Assembly: GCA_034931985.1 (NCBI GenBank)
Contig: JAYGHB010000101.1
Location: forward strand, 1 to 64,000
Source of the DNA: Halotia wernerae
GTDB taxonomy: Bacteria; Cyanobacteriota; Cyanobacteriia; Cyanobacteriales; Nostocaceae
Direction: 5' to 3'
Length of the DNA stretch: 64,000 nucleotides
Position 1 is the first letter of the stretch; every line of letters begins with the position of its first letter. The notes beneath the pieces are model-generated. The model saw only the letters and a program-made list of their open reading frames with translations, did not search any database and was not told the origin of the DNA. The position numbers and the translations under genes are program-made. Of the stretch, positions 43,138-52,377 are shown one piece after another.

Positions 43138-44067
43138 ATGAAGGCTGAAGTATACCCTACAGATAAATCTGGAGAGAAGTTGCCAAGAAAAGCTAGTTGC
43201 TTGGAAAGAAAGAATACCTATGTTAGGCAAAAATTCTTTTTTTCATCCTTCATTCTTTACCCCAGTCTGCGGCAAGTTGCCCCCAGAGCTTGTGTATACT
43301 TAGCTCTAGTGTTATCGGTTACTATTTTTTGCTATTCGTTTTTAGGGATAGGATTGACTGCATCTGCTGCTACCATGCCAGAAATTCAGCAGCGGGGCTA
43401 TTTAAAAATTGCTGTTAAAGATAACTTGCGTCCCTTGGGTTTTAGAGATGCTAATGGTAATTTGCAAGGCTTAGAGATTGACTTAGCAAAGCGCTTGACA
43501 GAAGAATTGCTAGGCAAAAATGATGCTGTTAAGTTGCAACCAGTGGTAAATCGCGATCGCCTGTCTGTGGTCTTAAAAGATCAGGTTGATTTTGCGATCG
43601 CCAGAGTAACGGCAACTGGGTCACGCGCTCGTTTGGTAAGTTTCAGTGTACCTTATTACTTCGATGGTACTGTCTTAGTTACAAAAGATGCCTCTGTGCA
43701 GCAGTTGAGTGATTTGGCAAAACGGAAAATTGCCGTACTCAATCACTCTAGTACCATTGCCGAAGTCCGATATTATGTACCTAACGCTGAGTTAATCGGT
43801 GTAAATTCTTATGAAGAAGCGCGAGAGCAAATAGAAAGTAATGCAGTGGTAGCCTTCGCCGCAGATGCTAGTGTCCTCAGTGGTTGGGTGCAACAATATC
43901 CCCAATATCGACTTTTGCCAACTAAACTATCAACTGCACCGTTATCTGTAGTCATGCCCAAGGGATTGCAGTACGATGATTTAAGACGACAGATTAATGA
44001 AGTGATCGCGCTTTACACAGCAAAAGGCTGGCTAAAAGAACGTGCTGAATATTGGGGTTTGCCTTAA
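43138..44067 (+). CDS. periplasmic amino-acid-type solute-binding protein
   Basis: A 309-residue substrate-binding protein of the bacterial extracellular solute-binding family 3. Export signal: hydrophobic stretch CVYLALVLSVTIFCYSFLGIGLTASAA (about residues 52-80), preceded by an unusually long N-terminus that includes repeat-like DNA, so translation probably starts later than 43138. Mature motifs: IQQRGYLKIAVKDNLRPLGFRDANGNLQGLEIDLAKRL and VDFAIARVTATGSRARLVSFSVPYYFDGTVLVTK. Permease and ATPase genes are not adjacent, so the cognate transporter is elsewhere. It lies 10 bp after rplT but is functionally unrelated to it. Confidence 0.85.
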   Translation: MKAEVYPTDKSGEKLPRKASCLERKNTYVRQKFFFSSFILYPSLRQVAPRACVYLALVLSVTIFCYSFLGIGLTASAATMPEIQQRGYLKIAVKDNLRPLGFRDANGNLQGLEIDLAKRLTEELLGKNDAVKLQPVVNRDRLSVVLKDQVDFAIARVTATGSRARLVSFSVPYYFDGTVLVTKDASVQQLSDLAKRKIAVLNHSSTIAEVRYYVPNAELIGVNSYEEAREQIESNAVVAFAADASVLSGWVQQYPQYRLLPTKLSTAPLSVVMPKGLQYDDLRRQINEVIALYTAKGWLKERAEYWGLP

Positions 44068-44136
44068 GCAACTTTCAGTGTAAGCCAGAAATCAGAGAGC
44101 AATAGAAGTAACTTTTAGTATTTATATTTCAAAATA

Positions 44137-44661
44137 ATGGATAATAATCTAGCCGTTGTTTACCTCTCAATTTTTGTAGGTCTACTTGCATTTGCAGTTG
44201 TAAGTGTTTTTCGCCAGATTTTCAAAACTCGCAAGCGTGAAAATGCTATGTCGCGGTTGCGGAAAAAATTGGAAAAAGAAAAAGGTACGGCTCAAGAATA
44301 TTACGAATTAGCGAGTATTTACTCAGAAAAAAAGGTATTTTCTCAGGCGATCGCCCTGTTTCAAAAAGCTATTAAAGCCGCCGAAGAAGAGGAAGAAAAA
44401 GATAGCGCCCCTATTTTCAATGGACTAGGCTATGTTTACTTTGCTCAAGAGCAATATGATTTAGCAATTCGTCAATACAAAGAAGCCCTAAAACGTAAAC
44501 CCGATTATGTGACAGCATTAAATAATTTGGCACATGCCTATGAACGGAAAAAATTAACCACTCAAGCACTACAAACTTACGAAGAAGCACTCAAATTTGC
44601 TCCTAATAACCCTACCGCTAAACGCCGTGCTGAATCTTTGCGCCGTTTGGTTTCTGCATAA
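44137..44661 (+). CDS. ycf37: photosystem I assembly-related TPR protein Ycf37
   Basis: A 174-residue thylakoid membrane protein. One N-terminal transmembrane helix (LAVVYLSIFVGLLAFAVVSVFRQIF) is followed by a basic stretch and three tetratricopeptide repeats (about residues 52-85, 90-123 and 126-160), including YDLAIRQYKEALKRKPDYVTALNNLAHAYERK. The order, the size and the KEKGTAQEYYELASIY phrase agree with Ycf37, which stabilises photosystem I. No other gene of the pathway is adjacent. Confidence 0.88.
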   Translation: MDNNLAVVYLSIFVGLLAFAVVSVFRQIFKTRKRENAMSRLRKKLEKEKGTAQEYYELASIYSEKKVFSQAIALFQKAIKAAEEEEEKDSAPIFNGLGYVYFAQEQYDLAIRQYKEALKRKPDYVTALNNLAHAYERKKLTTQALQTYEEALKFAPNNPTAKRRAESLRRLVSA

Positions 44662-44680
44662 TTTATCAAAGGTAACTAGA

Positions 44681-45547
44681 TTAATTTCCCAATCTAAAGT
44701 AATCGACCCTGACTAAATCAGGTATAGAGGTAATTTTTTGCCCAGAACCTAAAACTAAAGTAAATCCTTGATTTTGAACTCGATAGCGATCGCCACGTTT
44801 TAAAGAATATTCTCCTAGTAGATAGCTAGAGTCAATGGCAGGGTCAAATGCATCATACTCAAGCAAAAACTGATCTGTAAAATTCCAAATATTGCCAATT
44901 TCTTTAGCTGTTAATTGACGGCGAAGTGACCAAAAATATGCTGTTTGTTGGGTTTCGGGTTCATCATCTGGGTATGGAAATAATAGATATCGTTGCGGCT
45001 TAATTCCATGTTCGTTAGAATCATCAGCTAACTCACCTTCTTCTCCTTGAAAGTACTCAACAAGTCTTCCACCTTCAAACAAATTGTAGCCAATTATACC
45101 GCTAGTATCACTTACAATCAGCCTGATAACTGGTTTTTCTAACTGTTTTGAAAGCTGGGCTAACTCAGTCGATTGCAAATGCAGTGTGTCAGAAACCACA
45201 ATCGACCAAGGGTGTCCAACTAATTGATATGCGAATACGAAAGTACCTGACACTTCGATTTCTGTTCCTATCACATTGTGTCGGGATTCTATAGCTTTTT
45301 CAGCAAGAGTGTTAGATAGCTGATCTAACGGTACTTTCACAAGTACAACTTCAGCATTGCGATCAATCGATTCAATACCTCGCCTTTCAGACCAAGGACG
45401 CATAAACTGCTTTGTTGCTTCGTTTCTAAATTGCTCATCCATACCGTTATCCTTGACTGAGATTGGTTTAGCTGCTTTTACCTGAGAAACTATATAACCG
45501 AAACATAAAAAGAGTGTCAAAGCTATTGACCAGATTTTTAATCTCAT
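44681..45547 (-). CDS. secreted hypothetical protein next to dapF-like gene
   Basis: A protein of about 288 residues with a signal peptide (RLKIWSIALTLFLCFGYIVSQVKA). I place the start at the ATG at 45547; the frame extends 9 codons upstream into the dapF-like gene. The mature part is mixed alpha/beta with no catalytic motif known to me; features include VVLVKVPLDQLSNTL, IGTEIEVSGTFVFAYQLVGHPWSIVVSDTLHL and YFWSLRRQLTAKEIGNIWNFTDQFLLEYDA. It follows the dapF-like gene on the same strand within about 20 bp, so the two are probably co-expressed and could be functionally linked. Confidence 0.6.
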   Translation of the reverse strand: MRLKIWSIALTLFLCFGYIVSQVKAAKPISVKDNGMDEQFRNEATKQFMRPWSERRGIESIDRNAEVVLVKVPLDQLSNTLAEKAIESRHNVIGTEIEVSGTFVFAYQLVGHPWSIVVSDTLHLQSTELAQLSKQLEKPVIRLIVSDTSGIIGYNLFEGGRLVEYFQGEEGELADDSNEHGIKPQRYLLFPYPDDEPETQQTAYFWSLRRQLTAKEIGNIWNFTDQFLLEYDAFDPAIDSSYLLGEYSLKRGDRYRVQNQGFTLVLGSGQKITSIPDLVRVDYFRLGN

Positions 45548-45566
45548 ATTGCTTCTTGCTACACAA

Positions 45567-46403
45567 CTATGCAAAAATTTCCATTGAAAGTAGCCCTTCA
45601 GTTACTTTAGTGACAGCACCCGTCATTGTGATCAAAAAATCATCGCTAATTTCTATTGTGATTTGTCCTCCCGGCGTATGAACTGCAATTGATGAATCAC
45701 ATAAACCCAAGCGATGAGCCACAGCCGCCGCTGCACTGCTACTACTACCGGATGCCAAAGTGTAGCCGGCTCCCCTTTCCCAGATTTCAATCTGGATATT
45801 TCCTCGATTAAGAACTTTCATAAACTGAACATTTGTACGGTTGGGAAAGTAAGGATGAACTTCTAAGCGAGAGCCATACTTTTTTACCAGTTCTGGTGTA
45901 ACTTCAGGCATCTGGATGACACAATGTGGATTACCAATTGTAGCCGCACAAAAAGTAAAGGTTTTATGATCAATTGTGATACTTTCTTCGAGAACTTCTC
46001 TGGAATGTCCCGCAATAGGGATATTGTCACTTTGGAAACTGACATAACCCATTTCTACGCGAACGTTTTGACCTGATTTGGCGACACAGGCTTTAACTCG
46101 TCCGCCTAGTGTGTCGATATTAAACTCTTCCTCTCCAACAAGTTTTCTATCCCATAAGTAGCGAGAAAATATTCTCAGTCCATTGCCGCTTTTTTCTGCC
46201 TCGCTGCCATCTGGATTAAAAATACGTAATCCAAATTTCGCATCTTTGGATGGTAGCGGCCCGAACAAAATTCCATCTGAGCCAATTCCAAAATTTCGGT
46301 GACAAATCCGCTTAATTCTTTCTGGGCTTAATTCAAAAGCTAAGTCTTCAGGAGCAATGACTAAATAATCGTTTCCGAGAGCATGATATTTGGAATATTT
46401 CAT
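45567..46403 (-). CDS. DapF-fold epimerase homologue with both catalytic Cys replaced by Ser
   Basis: A 278-residue protein with the two-lobe diaminopimelate epimerase fold (KYHALGNDYLVI, RNFGIGSDGILFGP, LRIFNPDGSEAEKSGNGLRIFSRY, CAATIGNPHCVIQMPE, FPNRTNVQFMKV, EIWERGAGYTLASGSSSSAAAAVAHRLG). In DapF the two catalytic cysteines lie in CGNG and in the ACGxG motif. Here the matching positions are Ser72 and Ser218 (numbering from ATG 46403). DapF uses these thiols as the acid/base pair, so racemisation of diaminopimelate is unlikely, or a different substrate is used. An upstream GTG at 46418 is an alternative start. A normal dapF must exist elsewhere if lysine or cell wall is made by this route. 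Confidence 0.85.
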   Translation of the reverse strand: MKYSKYHALGNDYLVIAPEDLAFELSPERIKRICHRNFGIGSDGILFGPLPSKDAKFGLRIFNPDGSEAEKSGNGLRIFSRYLWDRKLVGEEEFNIDTLGGRVKACVAKSGQNVRVEMGYVSFQSDNIPIAGHSREVLEESITIDHKTFTFCAATIGNPHCVIQMPEVTPELVKKYGSRLEVHPYFPNRTNVQFMKVLNRGNIQIEIWERGAGYTLASGSSSSAAAAVAHRLGLCDSSIAVHTPGGQITIEISDDFLITMTGAVTKVTEGLLSMEIFA

Positions 46404-46568
46404 TTGGGCTAGTATCACAAGTTGCAGAAATTTATATCATACAAAGTTGAGAAACCATTACAGATAATTAATACTGGCAAATTAATTTAGCATTATCCTC
46501 GAAATCTATCGGTTTCTTGGTTGATGTTGGGAAATAGATAACTATACATTGTCCTCAACATATAAAAA

Positions 46569-48575
46569 ATGATTAAAAGGCTACAGTTTTTTGGTTTAGC
46601 GATCGCCATCGTTATTTACATTTCTTTCTGTGTAGGTTTGACGGTAAGACTGTCGGCTCAACAGCCTGTGATTTCCCATCCTCTAACTTCTTTAACAAAG
46701 GCAGAAATTAAAACAGCTGTTTCGGTACTCAAAAAAGCAAAAACTTTGAGCGAAATGGCAGTATTTCCAGTTATTGCCTTACAAGAACCAGATAAAAATG
46801 CAGTCATTAATTTTACATCTGGCAAACCATTTCAGCGACAGGCTTTTTTAGTAGTCTATGAACGATCGCAAAACAAAACTTATGAAGGTGTAGTTGATCT
46901 GCAAACCCAGAAATTAAGTTCTTGGCAAGAAATAGCTGGTGTTCAGCCTGCGATCGTTAACCCAGAATATGAATTAGCAAACCATGTAGTCAAAGCTGAT
47001 CCCCGATGGCGAACCGCAATGCAAAAGCGGGGAATTACAGATTTTGATCAAGTCCAAATTAGTTGTTGGGCGGCGGGAGTTCTCAGCAAACAAGAAGAAA
47101 CGGCGGGTAGTCGTCTGTGTCGAGCTATATCTTACTACAAAGGCGATCGCTGGAATTATTACGGCAGTCCCATTGAGGGAGTATTGGCAACTGTCAACTT
47201 AAATACTGGTAAAATCTCCAGTTTTGTAGATCAGGGAATTGTTCCCTTCTCGAAAGCAAACTGGGACTATGATCTGAAGTCTTTAGGAAAATTACTTTCA
47301 CCACTCAAAGCATTAAAAATTTTGCAACCTCAAGATGCAAGTTTCCGGATCAATGGTAATGAGATTAGTTGGCAAGGTTGGAAGTTTCGCTATTTAATGC
47401 ATCCCCGTGAAGGGTTAATCCTGTACTTGGTGAATTACAACGACGGGGAAAAAATTCGACCAGTATTATACCGTGCCAGTTTATCGGAGATGGTTGTACC
47501 TTATGGTGATCCCGATCCTACTTGGTCGTTCCGCAATGCTTTTGATGTTGGAGAATACAATTTAGGTTCTTTAGCAAACAGAATAGAATTAGGCAAAGAA
47601 ATTCCTGAAAATGGCCTGTTGTTAGATACTGTATTGGCTAATGAGCAGGGAGAACCGTTTGTGATGCCGGGGATTATTGGTATTTACGAACGCGATCGCG
47701 GAATGCTCTGGAAGCACTATGAATATAATACCCAACGTAATGATGTCCGCCGTAGCCGTGAACTAGTCATGACTACGACTGTAGCAGTTGACAACTATGA
47801 TTACAGCCTCAATTGGATTTTTCACCAGGATGGTACGTTGGAGGTAGAAAACGAATTAACGGGTATTGTGCTGGCAAAAGCAACAACTGCTCAAAAACAG
47901 TCAAAGGTAGATTATGGTCAGTTGATAGCCAAGAACATCATTGGAGTTAATCATCAGCACTTTTTCAATTACCGTTTAGATATGGATGTAGATGGTCAGG
48001 CTAATTCCGTCATGGAAATGAACGTCCAAGCCTTACCAATGAATGACAAAAATCCTTTAGGAAATGCGATCGCAGTAGCAGAAACTACACTAACCAAAGA
48101 AACAACTGCTGTGCGCGATCTGGATTTAAAATACAGTCGAGAATGGATGATTGTCAGCGCAGACCAGAAAAATACTCTAGAGGCTGCACCAGGATATATG
48201 CTAATGCCGGGAGGAAATGCTGTATTTTTGCCTGTGGAAGGCTCAAAAATTCGCCAGAAGGCAGAATTTGCCACTCATCATGTTTGGGTAACGAAATATA
48301 AACAAGATGAACTTTATGCTGGTGGCAATTATCCCAATCAAACTCAACCCGGACAAGGTTTGCCAAAATATATTTCAAATGATGAATCTTTGATGGGTGA
48401 AGATATCGTTTTGTGGTACACAATGGGCGTAACTCATATCCCGCGATCAGAAGATTGGCCTGTAATGCCTGTTCATCGAGTTGGGTTTAAGCTCGTTCCT
48501 AGAGGCTTCTTTCCTCGCAATCCAGCCATTAATCTGCCTGAGCCAGCGTCTGTGAACAAACCCAGTAAAAGCTAA
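46569..48575 (+). CDS. copper amine oxidase (primary-amine oxidase)
   Basis: A 668-residue secreted or membrane-anchored enzyme that oxidises primary amines to aldehydes with release of ammonia and H2O2. A short N-terminal membrane segment (LFGLAIAIVIYISFCVGLTVRL-like) is followed by the N2/N3 domains (about residues 38-250) and the large catalytic domain. The topaquinone precursor is Tyr410 in VDNYDYSLNWIFHQDG. Copper-ligand histidines expected downstream are present in VNHQHFFNYRLDMDVDG and in THIPRSEDWPVMPVHRVGF. Ammonia release makes it a possible nitrogen-scavenging enzyme in this nitrogen-fixing lineage. Confidence 0.92.
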   Translation: MIKRLQFFGLAIAIVIYISFCVGLTVRLSAQQPVISHPLTSLTKAEIKTAVSVLKKAKTLSEMAVFPVIALQEPDKNAVINFTSGKPFQRQAFLVVYERSQNKTYEGVVDLQTQKLSSWQEIAGVQPAIVNPEYELANHVVKADPRWRTAMQKRGITDFDQVQISCWAAGVLSKQEETAGSRLCRAISYYKGDRWNYYGSPIEGVLATVNLNTGKISSFVDQGIVPFSKANWDYDLKSLGKLLSPLKALKILQPQDASFRINGNEISWQGWKFRYLMHPREGLILYLVNYNDGEKIRPVLYRASLSEMVVPYGDPDPTWSFRNAFDVGEYNLGSLANRIELGKEIPENGLLLDTVLANEQGEPFVMPGIIGIYERDRGMLWKHYEYNTQRNDVRRSRELVMTTTVAVDNYDYSLNWIFHQDGTLEVENELTGIVLAKATTAQKQSKVDYGQLIAKNIIGVNHQHFFNYRLDMDVDGQANSVMEMNVQALPMNDKNPLGNAIAVAETTLTKETTAVRDLDLKYSREWMIVSADQKNTLEAAPGYMLMPGGNAVFLPVEGSKIRQKAEFATHHVWVTKYKQDELYAGGNYPNQTQPGQGLPKYISNDESLMGEDIVLWYTMGVTHIPRSEDWPVMPVHRVGFKLVPRGFFPRNPAINLPEPASVNKPSKS

Positions 48576-48653
48576 AATAAAGTCATTGAGTTTCTAGTTT
48601 TGATGCCGATCATGCGGTATCTGAGACTACAAGCCGATGCCTAAGGGAACCGC

Positions 48654-48863
48654 ATGACCGAGGGAAATCAACCAAACGACTTTGAAAAGTCGGAAAATAA
48701 AAACTGGGATTGGCAAACAGAAACAAGAGAGTGGTCAGCCGCAGCAACAGAACTTGCTTGCTTTGCGATCGCAAGGATGAAAAACAAAGACTTAGTGGAA
48801 ATAATTGATACCAAGCGCGGAACTCTAAGATTTGTTTGCATTTTTAGGGATAAAGCACAATGA
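48654..48863 (+). CDS. small hypothetical protein
   Basis: A 69-residue acidic soluble protein (TEGNQPNDFEKSENKNWDWQTETREW; LACFAIARMKNKDLVEIIDTKRGTLRFVCIF). Unknown family. Its stop codon overlaps the start of the next gene by 4 bp (ATGA), indicating co-translation. Confidence 0.55.
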   Translation: MTEGNQPNDFEKSENKNWDWQTETREWSAAATELACFAIARMKNKDLVEIIDTKRGTLRFVCIFRDKAQ

Positions 48864-49111
48864 CAGAAGCACAACTAACAGCAACTCAAATACCTGTTAA
48901 CGAGTTGATAGGTATGCTTGCTGCTATAGGCGACCAAGACTATTTAAGGTTCCAGGAATTAGAAACCGCTTTTGTCTCTCAACATGGTGAAGAAGTTTGG
49001 CAAGAAGTCTTTAATTTTCGTGTTTTGCCTGCATTGGACAAGCCTGCTAGTCAATGGTTACTAAATCAATGGTTAGGCGCGGGTATCAACAACATCAGGA
49101 AAATAGAGTAA
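48860..49111 (+). CDS. small hypothetical protein, coupled to the preceding gene
   Basis: An 83-residue helical protein (EAQLTATQIPVNELIGMLAAIGDQDYLRFQELETAFVSQHGEEVWQEVFNFRVLPAL). The overlap with the gene before it supports a real two-gene unit. No motif recognised. Confidence 0.6.
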   Translation: MTEAQLTATQIPVNELIGMLAAIGDQDYLRFQELETAFVSQHGEEVWQEVFNFRVLPALDKPASQWLLNQWLGAGINNIRKIE

Positions 49112-49367
49112 TCATTGTCAGAAGTGAACTAAAAAATTAAGATTTGTTTTACTTAAACAACAACAATATTGTTTAATCAACAAGCTACATCCTAATGTCT
49201 ATGGAGGTTTGGGCGATCGCACCAGACTAAAAACTTAATAATTTCCCCATTTCATCAGGGTTACAAGTTTTGAGACAATTCAGAAGCGATTTAATTAATA
49301 ATCAAGCACTCATAGTCCATCGTTTATCGGACTCCATCTGATTTAAGTTGAAAAGGGAGAACACATA

Positions 49368-50918
49368 ATGAAATTGGCTTACTGGATGTATGCCGGCCCC
49401 GCTCACATCGGCACTCTGCGGATCGCCAGTTCGTTTAAAAACGTTCATGCCATCATGCACGCCCCACTAGGTGATGACTACTTCAACGTTATGCGCTCCA
49501 TGTTATCGCGGGAGCGTAACTTTACCCCAGTAACAACCAGTGTCGTTGATCGCAACGTTTTGGCACGCGGTTCTCAAGAGAAGGTGGTAGACAACATCAC
49601 CCGCAAAGATGCTGAAGAACACCCGGATTTGATTGTGTTAACTCCCACCTGCACCTCCAGCATTCTGCAAGAAGATTTGCACAACTTTGTAGAACGGGCG
49701 CAACTAGAAGCCAAAGGGGACGTGATGCTAGCGGATGTGAACCATTACCGCTACAACGAACTGCAAGCAGCCGATCGCACTTTGGATCAAATTGTCCAAT
49801 ACTACATTGAAAAAGCCCGCAAAAAAGGGGAACTACTAGAAGGCAAAACCGAAAAGCCCTCCGTCAATATCATCGGTACTTCCACCCTTGGTTTCCACAA
49901 CAATCACGACTGCACCGAACTCAAGCGGTTGATGGCTGACTTGGGAATTGAGGTAAATACCTTAATTCCTGAAGGTGCTTCGGTGAGCGACTTGAAGAAA
50001 ATGCCCAAAGCCTGGTTTAACCTGGTACCTTACCGTGAACTCGGTTTGACTACAGCTCGTTACCTGGAAGAACAATTCGGTACACCTTATATAGACATTA
50101 CACCGATGGGTGTAGTGGAAACTGCCCGTTGTATTCGCAAGATTCAGCAGGTAATCAATGCTCATAGTTCGACTTCGCTCACTATAAAAGGTGCAGAAGT
50201 TGACTACGAAGACTTCATCAACGAGCAAACCCTGCACGTATCTCAGGCTGCTTGGTTCTCCCGTTCTATTGACTGTCAGAACTTGACGGGCAAAAAAGCT
50301 GTGGTATTTGGTGACAACACCCACGCCGCCGCCATCACCAAAATTTTGACGCGAGAAATGGGGATTCATGTTGTCTGGGCTGGCACTTATTGCAAGTATG
50401 ATGCCGACTGGTTCCGCGAACAGGTGAGCGAGTATTGCGATGAAGTGTTAATCTCCGAAGATCATGGCGAAATTGGAGATGCGATCGCCCGCGTTGAACC
50501 CTCCGCCATTTTTGGTACTCAAATGGAACGCCACGTTGGTAAGCGCTTGGATATCCCTTGCGGCGTAATTGCTGCACCAATCCACGTGCAAAACTTTCCC
50601 ATTGGTTACAAACCATTTATGGGTTATGAAGGTACCAATCAAATCACAGATTTAATCTACAATTCCTTCACTTTGGGAATGGAAGATCACCTGTTAGAAA
50701 TCTTTGGTGGTCATGATACCAAAGAAGTAATTACTAGAGGAATTTCTGCTGATTCTGATTTGAATTGGACAAAAGATGGTCAAGCAGAATTGAATAAAAT
50801 TCCGGGATTTGTGCGCGGTAAAGTGAAGCGGAATACTGAGAAATTCGCCCGTGATCGCGGTTTCAAAGAAATCAATGCTGAGGTGTTGTACGCTGCGAAA
50901 GAAGCTGTAGGCGCTTAG
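49368..50918 (+). CDS. chlB: light-independent protochlorophyllide reductase subunit B
   Basis: A 516-residue subunit of the dark-operative, nitrogenase-like enzyme (with ChlL and ChlN) that makes chlorophyllide a without light. The NB cluster ligand region is visible as HAPLGDDYFNV (Asp36 is the fourth ligand of the shared 4Fe-4S cluster in the Rhodobacter homologue), with LTPTCTSSILQEDL around residue 95 and GTSTLGFHNNHDCTEL around 170. A ribosome binding site (GGGAG, 49355-49359) precedes ATG 49368. A hairpin-forming small repeat encodes an extra 8-9 residues at about 266-274. Related ChlB proteins are about 508 residues, consistent with that insertion. Confidence 0.96.
   Translation: MKLAYWMYAGPAHIGTLRIASSFKNVHAIMHAPLGDDYFNVMRSMLSRERNFTPVTTSVVDRNVLARGSQEKVVDNITRKDAEEHPDLIVLTPTCTSSILQEDLHNFVERAQLEAKGDVMLADVNHYRYNELQAADRTLDQIVQYYIEKARKKGELLEGKTEKPSVNIIGTSTLGFHNNHDCTELKRLMADLGIEVNTLIPEGASVSDLKKMPKAWFNLVPYRELGLTTARYLEEQFGTPYIDITPMGVVETARCIRKIQQVINAHSSTSLTIKGAEVDYEDFINEQTLHVSQAAWFSRSIDCQNLTGKKAVVFGDNTHAAAITKILTREMGIHVVWAGTYCKYDADWFREQVSEYCDEVLISEDHGEIGDAIARVEPSAIFGTQMERHVGKRLDIPCGVIAAPIHVQNFPIGYKPFMGYEGTNQITDLIYNSFTLGMEDHLLEIFGGHDTKEVITRGISADSDLNWTKDGQAELNKIPGFVRGKVKRNTEKFARDRGFKEINAEVLYAAKEAVGA
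50163..50189 (+). repeat. small palindromic repeat inserted in frame in chlB
   Basis: Arms ATAGT (50164-50168) and ACTAT (50181-50185) surround TCGACTTCGCTC. It adds about nine residues (HSSTSLTIK, 266-274) between VINA and GAEVDYE, which are continuous in other ChlB proteins known to me. Confidence 0.6.
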
Positions 50919-51005
50919 TTTAGCAATTAGTTCAAAGTATTGAGGGGTGAGGAGTCATTATGCTATGCTCTTTACCCCCATTTTTTTCGCTTTATTGAAA
51001 TTATT

Positions 51006-51299
51006 TCAATGCTGTAAAAACTCCACTTTGGGCAATAATGGGTCAGTCACAATACCCACACCGCCATAACCCCATCGCTTTAACAAACTGCCTAACTGCG
51101 TACCAGCAATAGATTCTACAGCAAAGCGGTTTGCCACCTCTGCCGCGTGGGTGTTGAGATAACTTAAGGCATCAAAGTTTTCCTGAAACAGCAACAAATA
51201 ACCTGATGTTTCAGCATCAGGACGAGCGATGAGATAACGTCCGTCAGTTTGCGATCGCACTATGTAATAAACTTCAGACAGCATGGAAACCAGAGACAA
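51006..51299 (-). CDS. conserved cyanobacterial hypothetical protein
   Basis: A 97-residue soluble protein (SEVYYIVRSQTDGRYLIARPDAETSGYLLLFQENFDALSYLNTHAAEVANRFAVESIAGTQLGSLLKRWGYGGVGIVTDPLLPKVEFL). It follows the permease gene on the same strand by 13 bp and is probably in its operon. No function known to me. Confidence 0.68.
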   Translation of the reverse strand: MSLVSMLSEVYYIVRSQTDGRYLIARPDAETSGYLLLFQENFDALSYLNTHAAEVANRFAVESIAGTQLGSLLKRWGYGGVGIVTDPLLPKVEFLQH

Positions 51300-51312
51300 A
51301 GGGACAAGAAAA

Positions 51313-52353
51313 TTAAGATTCCAACCGAATCCGAGGGTCAGCTACCTTAAGTAACAAGTCTGCCATTAAGTTGCCCACATTCAGCAATACCGCACTCATG
51401 ACTAAGCTAGCCATGACTAAATATTGGTCTTTAGCAATTACCGCTTGTAAGGTCAATCTTCCTAAACCCGGCCAGTTAAAAAATTGTTCAGCAATAAATG
51501 CACCGCCTAATAAAGCTGCTAACTCAAAACCCAACAAAGTAATCAAGGGGTTAATAGCATTGCGGAGGGCGTGAACATAAATCACGCGATTTTCTGGCAA
51601 TCCTTTAGCACGAGCCGTTTGGATGTAATCTTGACGCAGAACATCTAATAATTCACCGCGAGTTATCCGCTGCAAACCAGCAAAACTGGTGATGCTCAAA
51701 GCGATGGTAGGTAAGATCATGTGCCAGCCGACATCAATAATTTTACCAAACCACGACAAATCAGCGTGATTGATACTGGTCATTCCACCCACTGGGAACA
51801 CAGGTGAAGTCATTTGAGCAAATATTAGTAAAAATAGGGCAGTGATAAAACTTGGAAAACCTTGCCCAGTATAGCTAATCACTTGTAAAATCCTGTCCCC
51901 GGCTCGATTTTGCTTCACCGCAGCGAAAATTCCTAAAGGAATAGCTACCGCCCAGGTGAAAATTAAAGAAGCGATCGCTAACATCAAGGTTGCTGGTACC
52001 CGTTCCCATAATAAAGAAGCTACTGACCGTTGATAAATAAAACTTGTACCAAAATCTCCTTTTGTCAAGATTCTCCACAGCCACAGCCAAAACTGTTCAG
52101 GCCAGGACTTATCCAAACCAAACTGTCGTCTGAGTTCTTCAATTCGTTCTGGGGAAATTTTCGGGTTTTGCCGCAAAGTATCTACATAATCCCCCGGAGA
52201 CAATTTCATGATGAAAAATGACAGCGCTGTTGCTAAAAACAAGGTAAACAGCGCCTGCAATATCCGCTTCACCACATAAATAAAAGTCTCACTCGTAACT
52301 AAGCTGATTAGCCAGTTCCGACTTGTCTCCAAGGAAATTTTCGTAGAAGTCAT
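51313..52353 (-). CDS. oligopeptide/dipeptide-type ABC transporter permease (DppB/OppB family)
   Basis: A 346-residue permease. Six membrane helices: about residues 26-48 first, then a large periplasmic loop (GDYVDTLRQNPKISPERIEELRRQFGLDKSWPEQFWLWLWRIL), then five helices from about 120 to 335. The EAA-like cytoplasmic loop TARAKGLPENRVIYVHALRNAINPLITLLGF contacts the ATPase. DPRIRLES ends the protein as in DppB-type permeases. No ATPase, second permease or binding protein is adjacent, so partner genes are elsewhere. It lies 24 bp downstream of apt. Confidence 0.92.
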   Translation of the reverse strand: MTSTKISLETSRNWLISLVTSETFIYVVKRILQALFTLFLATALSFFIMKLSPGDYVDTLRQNPKISPERIEELRRQFGLDKSWPEQFWLWLWRILTKGDFGTSFIYQRSVASLLWERVPATLMLAIASLIFTWAVAIPLGIFAAVKQNRAGDRILQVISYTGQGFPSFITALFLLIFAQMTSPVFPVGGMTSINHADLSWFGKIIDVGWHMILPTIALSITSFAGLQRITRGELLDVLRQDYIQTARAKGLPENRVIYVHALRNAINPLITLLGFELAALLGGAFIAEQFFNWPGLGRLTLQAVIAKDQYLVMASLVMSAVLLNVGNLMADLLLKVADPRIRLES

Positions 52354-52377
52354 TTATTCTTTGTCAATTACTAATAA

